From Epiperipatus broadwayi (taxonomy: Eukaryota > Onychophora > Udeonychophora > Euonychophora > Peripatidae): a stretch of DNA of 64,000 nt. The stretch spans positions 6,305,230 through 6,369,229 of the forward strand of contig JAQFVV010006215.1 of NCBI GenBank assembly GCA_028023455.1. Direction: 5' to 3'. Position numbers and translations under genes: made by a program. The notes beneath the pieces were generated by a model that saw only the letters and a list, made by a program, of their open reading frames with translations, had not been told where the DNA came from and searched no databases. This document shows, in pieces, positions 1 to 11,688 of the stretch; the stretch's first letter is position 1; every line of letters starts with the position of its first letter.

Positions 1-78
1 ATTAGGCTTTAGTAACTCGAGAGCAATAAATTATAAAGCTAAGTTTTTTACTTCACAGAAAAAACAGTAATGAAATAT

Positions 79-248
79 GTAAATACGTATCTAGTTTAAA
101 AAGCAATAAAAAGATAGCTAATAATTAATGGAAATGTAAATAGATATGTAAGTTTTCAAATAGGTAAATACGTATCTAGTTTAAAAAGCAATAAAAAGAT
201 CGCTAATAGTTAATGGAAACATAAATAGATATGTAAGTTTTCAAAAGT
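79..248. repeat. Tandem duplication, 2 x 85 bp
   Basis: Two adjacent units of about 85 bp begin with AAATACGTATCTAGTTT and end in ATGTAAGTTTTCAAA, with only a few substitutions between them. No coding potential is visible. The flanking 1-78 and 249-576 are AT-rich with no recognisable feature. Confidence 0.85.
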
Positions 249-576
249 AATGTAAAATAAATTCTATAAAAATAAAGGAAACTTTATTTTGATATAAGAC
301 TAATTCAACGAAGAAAGATTGATTTGCATATAAATTAGACTTAAACAGATAAAGATTGTAACTTAAAAGCATTCTATTGAAAGATAATGCAAAAGATTAA
401 TTTCAAGGCTGGATATAACTCATGAATTTTATACCAAGTAAACTGTGTATTGTTAAAATCAAACCATTAAACTATTTTAAAAAAAAACAAATGGAATAAA
501 TATGTGAATCTAATTACTGTGGAATGAGAATGGTCATAATTAGAAGCCAGATTCATATCGTCATTGTAAAAATGCA

Positions 577-860
577 TTAGTCAAATGGATTTGCTTTTAT
601 ATTGGAATGATAGGAATTTATCAATGAATTCAAGCAAGGAGAAAACAGTATAAATAGGGCATGCAACAAAAAAACACTGTTGTCAGCTTTTCTCCTCTCA
701 TTGTGTACTGTTGTTGTTATCATAAGGATCTTTGAGAAAAGCTGAGGGGAAAATTGCCCTAGACTTTTCTGCAATGATGGAAATGTCCCAGAGCCTGTGC
801 CTCTGAAGGTGAAAGAAGGCCAGCTAAGGAAAATGTTTACAGACCTCACCGAAGGCCCAT
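577..860. other. Unassigned patch of higher complexity
   Basis: This stretch is less AT-rich than its surroundings and has an open minus-strand frame of 90 codons (577-849). The predicted peptide has no recognisable domain, and nothing here forms convincing splice sites around it. It may be a fragment of an unidentified repeat. I do not call a gene. Confidence 0.2.
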
Positions 861-1369
861 TTAGGATTGTGTTCTTAAGTACTGTGAGTATAAAGTTTTA
901 GTATTCACTTAGATCCACCACTATTGTAGTGGCAGTATTTGTTCGTTTGGTGGCGATTATAGCGTTGAAGATTTAGAACTTTAAATCAAGAACTAATTGT
1001 TAATGTGTACATAAAGTAACTATGGATCGTTATTTAGTAAAATCTTAATTGATGTGTATATATATATAATATGTAAATAAATATATTTATTCTTTTATAA
1101 AACGTTTGGAGTAATTAATAAATATGATAATTGTTGATAGTCAGCCTCATAGCTGAATACACAACACTTTCACATCTCTGAGCGCTCTTATATATATATA
1201 AAAGATAGAAGTGAAAATTTCTGGGTTTGTAATTAAAGAATAGAAACATAGTTAGTACAAAAATTTACCTATGATAATCTCACAAAGATTCAATCCTGGT
1301 TTAATTTATGTGATTGAAGATAATAAGATAAAAGAACACAAATAAAAAATACTATATTGGAATCCACTT
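861..1369. other. AT-rich, no gene seen
   Basis: Contains short TA microsatellites near 1060 and 1190 and no supported gene or element. Confidence 0.5.
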
Positions 1370-2800
1370 TATTTTTCAGATTGATTTGAGAAAAAAGTTC
1401 TTGGTAGACTGTGTTGAATGATCTTAGTAGAGATCTCAGATTAATATTTTCTTTGTCATCTTTCTTACGTATTACATATTATCTGGTATATCTTCATTTT
1501 TTAAATATCTGATATATAATTAAGCTAACAATTTTTCTATAGCTTCATTTGCTTTTTTCAAACATGTATAATAATTTCATTAATAATAATATTGGACTTT
1601 TTCATAGATTTGTTTTGTTTCGATCTCTTCATTTAAAAAACTTGGCATTCCAAAAGGTATCAAACTAGAGAAACTACTTAGTTTATTTTATAAAGTTATT
1701 TATAGAAATTCTCCACATACTTCAACAATCAATACCAATTTCCTTTTAGTAATAAGATCATCTTTTTATTTTACTGTTGAAATAACTTCCAATACAATGA
1801 TATTTTATATTCTGATATTTTTGTTCTCTTATATAATCTTCCTTGCTATTTCACATTGTATCATTTTAGTAAATTCCAGATATTCACTTTTTCTAAATGA
1901 GGTATTTTTAAATATTTTTATATTTCTTCTTTACTTCGTGTTCTGCCTTATCAAAATTGAAAATTTCCCAATGAATCACTGCTTTTTTATTCTAGTCAAC
2001 TATGCAAAAATTGTTAACGGAGTATCAATTCTTTACTTACAGATTCCATTCAAGTCAGAGTCACCTTTTGAGTCTGCTAATATTTTTAAATGATTTGCAA
2101 GTTTTGAAAATTTTAGATATTGATACAGCCTTTTTTAATAGCTTTTATTTCTTTAGCTTTGTATTAACATAAGTTTTATATCTCCTTAATCAATAATCAC
2201 TTCTTGTGTTATCTATAAAACATGTTAAAGTCATGATATACTTTCTGTTAATCAAAACATAATCTAATTCATTTTGTCCCTTTCCATTTTTCTTTAAAAA
2301 ATAAATTGATAATTATTTTTTCCCCAGTAAATTCCACATATCCACATCATCTCATTTCTGTCTTCCATAACCAAATTTATTAACAATACTATCAGCTTTC
2401 AATTGTTTTTCAACTACAAGGCAATTATAAAATGTTTGGTTTAGAACAATAGCATATCTCTCATCTATATAAAAATCTTCAACTCCACCAGATCTATCTG
2501 CATTTGATATCTTCAGTTAAATTTAATAATTTGATCTTGCTACTTTTTCTAATATATCACTACTTTTCACAATACGATTCTTCCATCTTTATATATAACA
2601 CACTTTATTGCATTTGTGCTTCTAAGGTTTGTGCTTTTATAATAAAATACATAACCTACTTTTCAAATTACTTTTTTTTTTATCTTTCTTTTAAGTTCAT
2701 ATAGTCCAACAATATTCTATTTACTATTAGATACTTATTTTTGTAATCTTTTTTCATCAGTCAACTTAGGTTCAAAATCTGAATTTTTTTTAGCAGCCAT
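1370..2800 (-). pseudogene. Decayed RTE-like LINE (endonuclease to early RT)
   Basis: Read on the minus strand, this is a heavily mutated relative of the RTE-like element at 8.4-12.9 kb. Recognisable pieces, in order from 2800 down, are a stretch equivalent to the LKSGHILYYKG segment of the endonuclease, the NKFGYG motif near 2370 (compare NFGYGNRNERGRR in the better copy), the segment between endonuclease and RT around 1800-2090, and a vestige of the NYRPISLLS region near 1400. All reading frames are broken by stops and frameshifts, so no protein can be made. The open plus-strand frame at 1797-2093 is a complement shadow of this relic; the same shadow occurs at the same place in the better copy. 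Confidence 0.6.
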
Positions 2801-3674
2801 TACTGCTTTTTTACGATGAAAAGCACTAATTACTTATGTAAATCATATTGAAAAAAATATATAAGCATTTATTTATACACACATCTTGTCTAAAAAAAAA
2901 ACCTAGCTGCTTTCTCAATTAAAAACTATCAAGCAAGTTAAGAAATAATATCATATTCATTTCTAGATCTTAAACTCAGGTAAAAACCAGAAAATTGATC
3001 ATTTTAATTGGTATGTGTTAGTAAGCAGCACATTCATGTTTGTTTCCACAAATATTGATAATAACAATAAAAAGACAATAAAATATTGTTCATTTGGTGT
3101 AGTATAATTTTTTTTCAATTTTATTTATTTATTTATGTATGTGCAAAAAATTAATAAATTGAATTTATTTCCATTTTATGATAAAAATCGCATTATCCTC
3201 AATATATAAGTCAGAATATATATAAACCATCGATACTTGGTGCACTTTCAATATAATCCAACAGATGTTTGGCAACTAACTGTTAGTAATCAGTTATGCA
3301 GTAATATTTAATCCATACTAGTATATTTTAAATTATTTATTACTAAATCTTTGATTCAATGCATTATCAAAATTACCAATGTATCAAGTCTCCTATCATT
3401 TGATTCAATATGCACATTGTTAATTTTTTGAAGGATTCTTTCTCATGACAAAAAAAATATGTTGAAAATATATTTTGATATTTTATATTGATGATCATAT
3501 TGTTTAAGCAGAGTAGACATTAGTTTTTAGCTTTTTATAATAATTGGTTGAAAAATTAGGTTTCATTCATTCAATAAAATACACATTGATGTTTATCAGA
3601 CTGATTTATTCTCTCCTTTGCATTATTTAACAATCTGTTTAAAGATATAGGAAATCTAAAGATATATTAAAATC
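2801..3674. other. AT-rich, no gene seen
   Basis: Simple, AT-rich sequence with poly-A/T runs. I see no splice-bounded exon or element end. Confidence 0.45.
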
Positions 3675-3946
3675 CACAGAGGCTAAACTCTTCATACAGT
3701 AGCGCCACTCAGTGCAAGCCAGAGTAACCAATGGATGTAAGAAGGTCTGTGCATAAAATCCGCATCTAGTGCCTACTCATCCAATATTATCAGACTAGTT
3801 TCTAGCTTGAGGTTTTCATCAGTGAGAAGCCTTGGATCTAAGAGCACTGCACTTAGACTTTAGGATCTAATGCAACCCTCATACAATCACCCCTTAAAAA
3901 TAATAAAAAATAAAGAATGGTAATAATGTGATGTTTAGTAGTTTAA
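3675..3946 (-). mobile_element. Ribozyme-bearing repeat family 1, copy A
   Basis: A full-length copy in minus orientation of a dispersed repeat seen six times in this window (others near 17.5, 33.2, 48.0, 50.9 and 61.1 kb). The 3' end of the family is at 3675 (reverse complement of CCTCTGTG) and its 5' end near 3946 (reverse complement of AAACATCACAT). The centre holds a hammerhead-type core, annotated separately at 3785-3829. No ORF is present, so it is non-autonomous. Confidence 0.7.
3785..3829 (-). ncRNA. Hammerhead ribozyme-like core, family 1 copy A
   Basis: On the minus strand the conserved CUGAUGA box (complement of 3816-3822), the GAAAC box (complement of 3798-3802) and the UAGUC cleavage site are all present in the right order. 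Predicted cleavage follows the C opposite position 3793. Stem I can form between UUCUCA and UGAUAA with one mismatch. Stem III is the self-complementary ACUAGU, which is too short for a stable monomer and favours a dimeric fold. Stem II is degraded relative to copy E. The fold is inferred by eye, and activity is unknown. Confidence 0.5.
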
Positions 3947-5252
3947 TATTAAAATCCTTTGAAAGAATTTTTTTCAATTTTAAATAAAATTTATGAAGGT
4001 AAGACAAAAAAAAAACACAATCTTTTATCTTTTCATTTAACTCTATTTAAAAAAATATCAACCTTACAGCAAATATCACTATAACAAACTTTTATTAAAT
4101 TATTAATATAATTCTCAACTTTCCATTTATTATGTAAATAAAAATTATACTATAAGAACATTTAAATTGTGAAAGCTTATGCATTTTAACTTGATAATGG
4201 GCACATTATTCTTGAAGTTTTTACAAACATTTATAAACAAATTAATTATTATTTTAAATATCCATGTATCAAATGCTTTAAACATTGTGAATCATTTTCA
4301 TATTCATCAACCACTATAAATCTGAATTTATCATTCAAACTTTTAAACACTGCCATGTATTTTTTGTATACAAATATATATTTTTTGTTTAACCCTTTGA
4401 CCCCCAGTACGACTTTTGTACGACTTTTCTAGAAATTTCTACTTTGAGCTGAGTTTACACATAAACGGTAAACGTCACACACACGCGCAATACGTCATTT
4501 TTTGCGCCATTTTAATATGAACCTGAAAATCTAAGAATTTTTTCTGTACGACAATTTTTAGATTTTTTATGAATATTTTTAGCGAAGTGTACCTAAAAAA
4601 AATTTTTTATTTTTATTTTTATCATTTTATTTATCGTAAAAAAGTTATTCCACAATTGTTGGATCAATTACTGAATAATTTATTGTGATTTTCCGTTGAA
4701 GTTGTCCGTGATTCTGGGCCCTCTTCTCAAATTACGTTTTTGGATAACGTTAAAGGGTATGTAATTACTTTTTATATATATATTTTTTTTATAAATTATA
4801 ATATTTTATATTTACTAAAACAAATAAATATGTTATAGAATAATAAATTATAATATTTTTGATGTACTGAAACAAATAAACGTTTTTTGATAACATTCAA
4901 GAGTATGTAATTACTTTTTTATATATATATATTTTTTATAAATTATAATATTTTTTATTTACTGAAACAAATAAATATGCTATAGAATAATAAATTATAA
5001 TATTTTCGATGTACTGAAATAAATAAATATGCTATAGAATAATAAATTATAATATTTTCAAATAAATATGCTGTAGAATGGAAAAAAGTTGGGGACTGGG
5101 GTAATCTGTCAATGCGTGAGCTATGCATTTTTTGGCATGATTATAAATATGAATAGTGTATCACGCGTGACCAAGTTTGAATTTATGGATGAATTATTGC
5201 ATCAGTGCTAAAGTTATGACCCGCAATTGATTTGTGTCAATTTTAGGCAAGT

Positions 5253-5653
5253 AATATAGGATATTGTATAGATTTTCTGGCTTCCTCAATCCATCCACTT
5301 ATTGTTACAGTGCCATGTATTTGAACTCGGCCTTTCTTCATATTTTTTATGCAAAATAATAAATATATTTATATACAAGTTCATGCTACACAACTGGAAT
5401 TTCATGTAATATAGGATATTTTATACACACTTTCTGGCTTCATCAATCCATCCACTCTGTGTTATAGTGCCATGTATTTGAACTCAGCCTTTCTTCATAT
5501 CTTTTATGCAAAATAATAAATATATTTATATACAAGTTCATGCTACACAACTGGAATTTCATGTAATATAGGATATTTTATACACAGTTTCTGGCTTCAT
5601 CAATCCATCCACTCTGTGTTATAGTGCCATGTATTTGAACTCAGCCTTTCTTC
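5253..5653. repeat. Tandem repeat, 155-157 bp unit, 2.6 copies
   Basis: Units start at 5253, 5408 and 5565 with AATATAGGATATT. The first is the most diverged, and the second and third are nearly identical over the shared part. The third stops after CAGCCTTTCTTC. There is no ORF. Confidence 0.9.
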
Positions 5654-5818
5654 CACACATGTAATCATTGTTAATAATAATAAAAAATTATCTTTATTGA
5701 TTTATTTTTATTCATTTTATTTTTTATGAGTTTATTTATTTATTTTTCAATACACTGCTCTGTTACTTTTTTCTCCACTAAAAACCATTCATTTTGTTAT
5801 AGGTACTTTTGAACAAAT

Positions 5819-5900
5819 GGACACATCTGGCTCTAGAAGAAAAATGGACCACAGCAAGGCCGCTGTTTTAGTAATTTTCTCAGTGAAAAATTACCTCAGG
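5819..5900 (+). other. Splice-bordered short open segment (weak exon candidate)
   Basis: After a possible acceptor (TTTTGTTATAG, ending near 5803) an ATG opens a frame beginning MDTSGSRRKMDHSKA that runs to a good donor, CAG|GTAAGA, at about 5899/5900. It is more GC-rich than its surroundings. It could be a first coding exon of a lost transposase or a chance match. I cannot link it to a second exon. Confidence 0.2.
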
Positions 5901-6639
5901 TAAGACTTCCAATACATCTTTTTTTTTGAAATTTTGTGACGGATGTGATGAAGCTGTTTATGAAAGTGTCATTTTATCATTTGAATTTCAAAATTTAGGA
6001 TTTGTGAATCAGTGTAAAAATAAACATTCTTAAAACTATTATAAATAATATTTTTTTTAACTTTTTCTTTATGAAATGATTATTTTAACAGCTTCATTAC
6101 ATTCTTTCATATATGACCTTGCTTTTACAACATGTTTTTTTTATATTTATTACATTCAAACACAAAATATCTAAGTTATTAGAGTTAGGGTAAATTTTTT
6201 TAAAAATTAACAATGGCCGCCTGGTTTTTAAAAGGTTAAAATTGGCTGTAAGGTACATTCTTAAATTTAATTTTAAATTGAAAATGTTGTTCCAAAGGAT
6301 TTTAATATATAATTTAGATCTTCTATATCTTAAAATAAATTGTTAAATAAGAAGAATAGACTAAATCATATTGACAACTATCAAATATGTATTCTGTTGG
6401 ATACAAGGTCTAACTTTTCAGTAATTTATTATGAAGAGATAAAGTTAGTATGTCTGCTCGGCTAGATAACATGTTTATAAAAATAAAAATGTCAAAGTAT
6501 AATCTTTTATATGATTTTATAATCTTTTGTTATGAAAGGGCATCTGATCATAATTGTTGTCACCAATAAATTAACACTCTAATGAGTGAAACAAATGACA
6601 GAAAAAAAAAAATTAAAGAAATACACTAAACTAACATCT

Positions 6640-8060
6640 TCTACAAGAGTTCCTTATCCAGTTCCTCAAATAATTATAATAATTTTCCTCCTTAAGATTA
6701 ATAATCAGTTTTATTTTTCTTCTATCTCATTTTCTCATACCCTTTAATATCTTTCAGCATGTTTCATAATTTCCCTATCTTTAAATGTATGCCCAATGTA
6801 ATTGACTTCCTCCAACTTTTTCAATAGATATTTTGTCACTTATTCTCTAAAACATTTAATTATTTTTATAATCTATCTTTCCCATCCATCTCCAATTTTT
6901 ACATCTAAGTTAATCTTTTTTTAAAACTTTTCCCAACTGTTTATAGTTATATTATTCAAACAGAATATTATGCTTCCTCTTAAATCTAATTTTGATGGGC
7001 AACAGAATAATCTATCTTTATTAAAAACTTATTGCAATTTCTATTCTAATTTCTTTATTGTTGCTTCCAACTTCAGATAGCAAACTTCCCAAATAATTAA
7101 AACGCATTTAACTTGTTCTATAAATAATTCCTAATTAATGCCTATTTTTATATTTTCTTCTAATTGCTTGCTTTAGTTTTATTTGTATTTATTTTCATCC
7201 TAAACTTTTTAAAGCTTTGTTATTATTTATATTTTACTGAATTAAATTGTCATTATCTAAGAGTGCTATCAAATCACCAGTCAATCAGATATAACAAATC
7301 TACATATCCCCAATAGAAATTACAAAACACACCTATAATAAATAAATATTAACGAAACACAACATTCTAACACATTCATTTCTTTTAATATATGTACAAC
7401 TAAATAATCCAATTCATTCCAAAAAAATATTTTTTTCAAGATTACTAAAACAAATAAAGATCTTTTCTTTTTCTACATACTCCTAATAACAATTCACTCT
7501 ATTTCAACAGCTCCTATGTCTATGTTAGCTAAATTCAAACAACTCTTCATACAGAAATATCTGATTTATTAGAAATACTTATATTCAAAAATATCAACAC
7601 CATCATAGCTATATTTTGATATTAAGCTAATTGATGAAAAATCTTCACATTTCATTGAAATTTACTGATTCCTCTACCAAGTTTTGAAATCACATAACAA
7701 ATATTAATTAATTCTATCAAACTCCTTTCTTATATAGACTTATAATTTAATGAAAAATCTTTTTTCTTTTTTGTCAGGTTTCACCTCAGCTAAAACTGCT
7801 TCAATATCTTCCTTCATTATTGCATAATCTACTTCATTCTTATCAATAGGTCTTTTAAAATAATATTATTTCTACCAAACAAATCATTCTACTCAATATT
7901 TCAATGTTTCACTAATATTTTCTCATTTCTATTTTCAATCACTATTTCATTTTCTATGACTGTATTTTTCAGATTCAAGCTGTTCTTATTTTATTACACA
8001 TTATATTGGAATTATATTTTCCTGTAATTTATTTTCCTTTCTAAACACTCCTAACTTTAT
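6640..8060 (-). pseudogene. Decayed LINE, RT C-terminal part
   Basis: The minus-strand translation shows vestiges of the region after the RT catalytic core: a segment resembling FxYLGSxLTE (around 7060-7110), then an IGH-like and KIKGYEKMR-like tail toward 6720. Every frame is interrupted. This matches the layout of RTE/CR1-type LINE C-termini but is too decayed to assign to a clade. Confidence 0.4.
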
Positions 8061-8099
8061 GTTTCATATATCAATTCATAATTAAGACTTTTATATATA

Positions 8100-8571
8100 T
8101 ACAAAAAAAAAAAAAATGGCTGCAGAAAGGAGTTTGCTATTAACTGAAAGGAGACCCTTTGATTCCTCTTGGAGGCCTTAAAGGAACTGAGCAGGGCAAA
8201 TTCCTAATGTCCACTCCATACGTTCTTGTCATTGCAGCTGTTATTACTATGTGATTATTCATATAGTACACGAACATGGATGGGTTGCTCACTAACATGC
8301 ATTAGCCAGCGTGGTGAGTTTATTGGCTTTTTACCTCTGAGTTTAAGATCAAGAAACACCATGGTCTTTCTTCTCAGTGCCTGAAAACGCAGAATGAATG
8401 TTTGTGTAAATGATAAATATTTTTTCAATACATATATACAATTATGACAGACAAAAATAAAGCATGGCCCTTATTTCCAGGAGGCTGTAAAGTCACCAAC
8501 CAAGGCAGCAGTTGGTGGCCAAAGGCGGAGGGTGCTAAGAATCCCCTGATTGCAGACCCAGGCTGCCATTT
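8100..8571 (+). mobile_element. 5' untranslated part of RTE-like LINE
   Basis: A moderately GC-rich, ORF-poor leader precedes the endonuclease-coding region and reads continuously into it. The exact 5' boundary is unknown; a poly-A run at 8101 may mark it. Confidence 0.4.
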
Positions 8572-9654
8572 GACGATGACTTTTTATTTAGGTACTTGCA
8601 ACTGCAGATCACTTTCAAGTGAAGGAAGATTGCAAGAATTAGAAGAAGACAGTCTTATATTAAATGGGACATTATTGGACTTTGTGAAGTTAGAAGAAAA
8701 GGTGAAGAGACAATTGATTTAAAAAGTGGACATATACTCTATTATAAAGGCACAAATATTGGAGATACAAGTGGAGTAGGATTCATTATAAATAAAACGT
8801 GGAAGAACAATATTGTGGAGATTGATGGTGTATCAGCCAGAGTGGCAAGATTAGTTATACAACTTAATAGCAGATACCAAATGCAGATAATTCAGGTTTA
8901 GGCCCCAACAAGTTCTCATAGTGATGAAGTAGTAGAAGATTTTTATATGGATGTACAAAAAGCTTTTGATCAGAGTAAACAACATTTTAAAATTGTTATG
9001 GGAGACTTTAATGCTAGAATTGGTAAACAAATGAAAGATGAAAGTGCTGTAGGTAATTTTGGTTATGGTAATAGAAATGAGAGAGGACGTAGACTTGTGA
9101 AGTTTGCAGAAAAACTTTATATTATGAATTCTTTTTTTGAGAAAAATGTTAAAAGAAAATGGACATGGAAGCATCCAAATGAAGGTACAGCAGAATTGGA
9201 TTATATTTTGACTAACAGGAAATACATATTTCAAGATTGTAATGTTCTTAATAAATTTAACACAGGAAGTGATCATCGATTAGTAAGGTGTAAGATACGT
9301 GTTAATGTAAAACTAGAAAGACAAAAATTATTAAGAAAAACAATATTTACAGTTGATATTTCTAATCTTCACAAACATTCTAATGAATTTAAATTATTTA
9401 CAAATCGGTTTCAAGTATTAGTAGATTTTGAGCATGATTCAGATTTGAATGAAATTAATATGAAAATAACTGATACACTTTTAAAAACTGCAACAAAGAT
9501 AGCTGGTAGAAAAAAGCAGCAATTGATCAATAAAATTTCTACTGAGACTAGAGAATTTATGAAGAAAAGAAGGAATATGAAGATATACAAAAATGATGCA
9601 TTAAAAAGAATTGAATATCTCGAATTTTGTAAAATGGTGTGGAAAAAAAGTTGA
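8572..9654 (+). pseudogene. RTE-like LINE: endonuclease (EEP) domain, broken
   Basis: Encodes an apurinic-like endonuclease of the exonuclease-endonuclease-phosphatase fold, which nicks target DNA to prime reverse transcription. It starts MTFYLGTCNCRSLSSEGRLQ at 8572, shifts frame near 8660 into GLCEVRRKGEETIDLKSGHI, and continues through a stop after QIIQV near 8900. It then runs from APTSSHSDEV through GDFNARIG (catalytic motif near 9003-9029), LDYIL and the C-terminal SDHR motif near 9270 (GSDHRLVR). The longest open piece is 8947-9654. At least one frameshift and one stop make it non-functional. The family is often annotated in animals as craniofacial development protein 2-like. Confidence 0.85.
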
Positions 9655-10160
9655 AAATGATATAAGAACTGTGAACTAGCAAGGAAAGCCATAGAAGAGA
9701 ATAAAAGTCTCAAGAATGTTAAACAACATTTTGGTATTGGTAGAAAATTTATATCTGCAATAAGAAAAAAAGATGGAATTATTACTAAAAAGAGAGATGA
9801 CATCATGAAATTGGTAGAAGATTTTTATCCAAGAGTTATATAGTAATAAATAACAAGGACCTCCTATATCTATTACATCTTCCGAATTGCCCAGAATTTT
9901 AAATGAAGAAGTGAGACATGCAAATAAATGTATGAAGAAAGGAAAGGCTCCAGGTAATGATGGAATTATAATTGATATATTAAAAGAAGCAGGTGAAGAA
10001 ATAGAAAAAATTTTAGCAAAGTTATATACCAAATGTCTAAATGATGAAGATGTACCGGAAGATTGGAAGAATGCAGTAATAATATTAATATTTAAAAAAG
10101 GTGATAAAGAATATATTAGAAATTACAGACCTATCAGCCTTTTATCAGTTTTATATAAAA
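9655..10160 (+). pseudogene. RTE-like LINE: reverse transcriptase, 5' part
   Basis: After a stop at 9652-9654 the frame continues with the endonuclease-RT linker. A segment from 9887 then encodes [11 protein letters not shown] (RT motif 0/1), [18 protein letters not shown] and [13 protein letters not shown], typical of the RT fingers. Coding is cut at 10160 by the L1-like insertion and resumes in register at 11678 with LYKIFTKIITTRLQ. Confidence 0.85.
10150..10160. repeat. Left target site duplication of L1-like insert
   Basis: TTTATATAAAA occurs here and again at 11678-11688. The two flank the foreign segment and overlap the point where the RTE RT frame is interrupted. Confidence 0.75.
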
Positions 10161-11677
10161 AAAAAAATTTTCCCCTCAGTGATGAAATGTTTATTCATCA
10201 AAAAAACAACAACAGATACAGTAAAATAAATGAAAATTACAGGAGCAACATGGTAAGAGGGGAAGGATACATGTAAAAAGGGAATGAGAAGTGGAGAGGT
10301 GAAATGGTGTGTAGTCCAGGCTGGTCAGAAATGCATGTCTTCGTGATTGAGTCCTATGACAGAGGCTGAGAGGATGGGAGTTGGAGGATTGCCCAAGTGT
10401 CTGTGAGGAGTGGAGGTGGGGCTAGTTTGGTATCTCGGGTTTTGAGAGTGCAAATTAGGTCCAAGAGCTTTTGATTGACTGGTGTACTCTCTGGTCAAGG
10501 ATAATGGCACATCAGAGCAACCAGAGCATAGATGAGAAAAACTGATAGTCTAATAGGTGTGAAGACCTGTTTCTATGGATTCTTGGAGGTTGAAGCTGGT
10601 ATTCCTGTGTGAGGAAAGGAAAGTGCTGGAGGGTTTCATTGTGAGTTTTACAGAACTGGCATATGGGAGAGATCTTGGTGAAACCAAAGAGAGTGAAGAT
10701 TAATTTTGAGGAGGAAATCAAGGAATTTTGCTTCAAGGGACTATCTTTTGAATTTGCGGATTAGTTGAGCATTGGTAGGGGACACAATGGAGAAGTCTGC
10801 GGTCTGATTGAAAACCTCCCAGTACTTTAGTTTGCTGCTGATGGATGATATAACAAAGCCAGCCTTTTGTAGGATGTTGGCAATGAGTGAGGTCCATGAC
10901 CTGGGCCTGCCACTGGGAGGATGAGTGTCAGTGGGCATGAACAAGATTGGCAGGGAAGTGACTTAGGAGTGTGAGAATAATGTTGTAAGATCTCTGGATC
11001 AGAAGAGTGTCGATGGAGTGCAGGCCCAACCCATTGAGGTTTTTAGGAAAACAAGTTCTTTTTAGGCTGATGGCCACCATCTTTCTGCCCCAGAGAAAAT
11101 GGGTGCAAAGGGAGTTGATTTTGGATATAAAGAAATGTGTAGGTAGAACAATGAAGAGGTAGTATGCTATTTTAGGAAACACTAGGTAGATGCCTGTGAT
11201 AGCGCTGAGGGTCGATGACATGCTTTGATAGTGTGGTTTGGACCCGTACTCTCATGTCCCTAGGAGAAAGCATGAGGGAGAATCCGAGAAAGTTGTGCGG
11301 CTTGGCATTGAAGGTGGAAGAGATTTGTTTACCAGTCAAAAGTTTCCAGGCCACTGATTTATCACTGCTAAATTCCAGCCTGCATGTTTTGGAGTACCAG
11401 GTGAGGATCTGTTGAAGCCTGGGGATGAGATCAACTGAAAGAAGGAAGACAACCACATCATCTACATAAGCAAGGCATTTTATGCTTTTGCTCAGTGCAG
11501 GAATGAAGATTCCAGGGAGGTCATGTTCTAGCCTGAGCAAGAGGGGATTAAGAAATGTGGGGAACAACAAAGTGCTCAGTGGAGAGCCATGAGGGATGGA
11601 TATGTTGGGTGTGAAACCAGGGGCAATTTTCCCATTCAAGGTAAGTAGGATTTCTCTGTTGGACAGGAGATTGTGGA
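10161..11677 (-). mobile_element. 5'-truncated L1-like LINE nested in the RTE-like element
   Basis: A 1.5-kb minus-oriented insert, clearly more GC-rich than everything around it. Translated from 11677 down, it begins inside the RT domain: NLLSNREILLTLNGK, IPHGSPLSTLLF (motif B, normally QGxPLSPLLF), then LAYVDDVVVFL, where the catalytic AYADD has become AYVDD. KSVAWKL and a long L1-style C-terminal region with FLWGRKM and GLGL motifs follow, ending with a zinc-knuckle-like CQFCKTHNETLQH near 10640. Frames change at about 11215, 10940 and 10736, so it is dead. The 3' end shows a short A/T run at 10161-10170 instead of a clean poly-A. The layout resembles L1/Tx1-type elements, and the composition suggests a source unlike its neighbours. 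Confidence 0.8.
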
Positions 11678-11688
11678 TTTATATAAAA
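11678..11688. repeat. Right target site duplication of L1-like insert
   Basis: Second copy of TTTATATAAAA. Removing one copy plus the insert restores a continuous RTE RT reading frame. Confidence 0.75.

Larger units (their letters stand above)
4389..6239. mobile_element. Possible TTAA-flanked (piggyBac-like) element
   Basis: The left end is TTAA followed by CCCTTTGACCCCCAGTACG, and the right end, read inward on the minus strand, is TTAA followed by CCTTTTAAAAACCAGG. These resemble each other and the ends of the clearer MITE at 22.4 kb. Inside are AT-rich imperfect repeats (4780-5060), a three-copy tandem repeat (5253-5653) and a short segment with splice-like borders near 5819-5900. No transposase domain is recognisable. 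The ends are too degraded for certainty. Confidence 0.3.

Noticed and set aside
1797-2093. 98-codon plus-strand open frame
   Set aside because: It is the complement of a decayed RTE-like LINE; a matching shadow occurs antisense to the better copy at 9411-9806.
8851-9276. 141-codon minus-strand open frame
   Set aside because: Antisense shadow of the RTE-like endonuclease domain.
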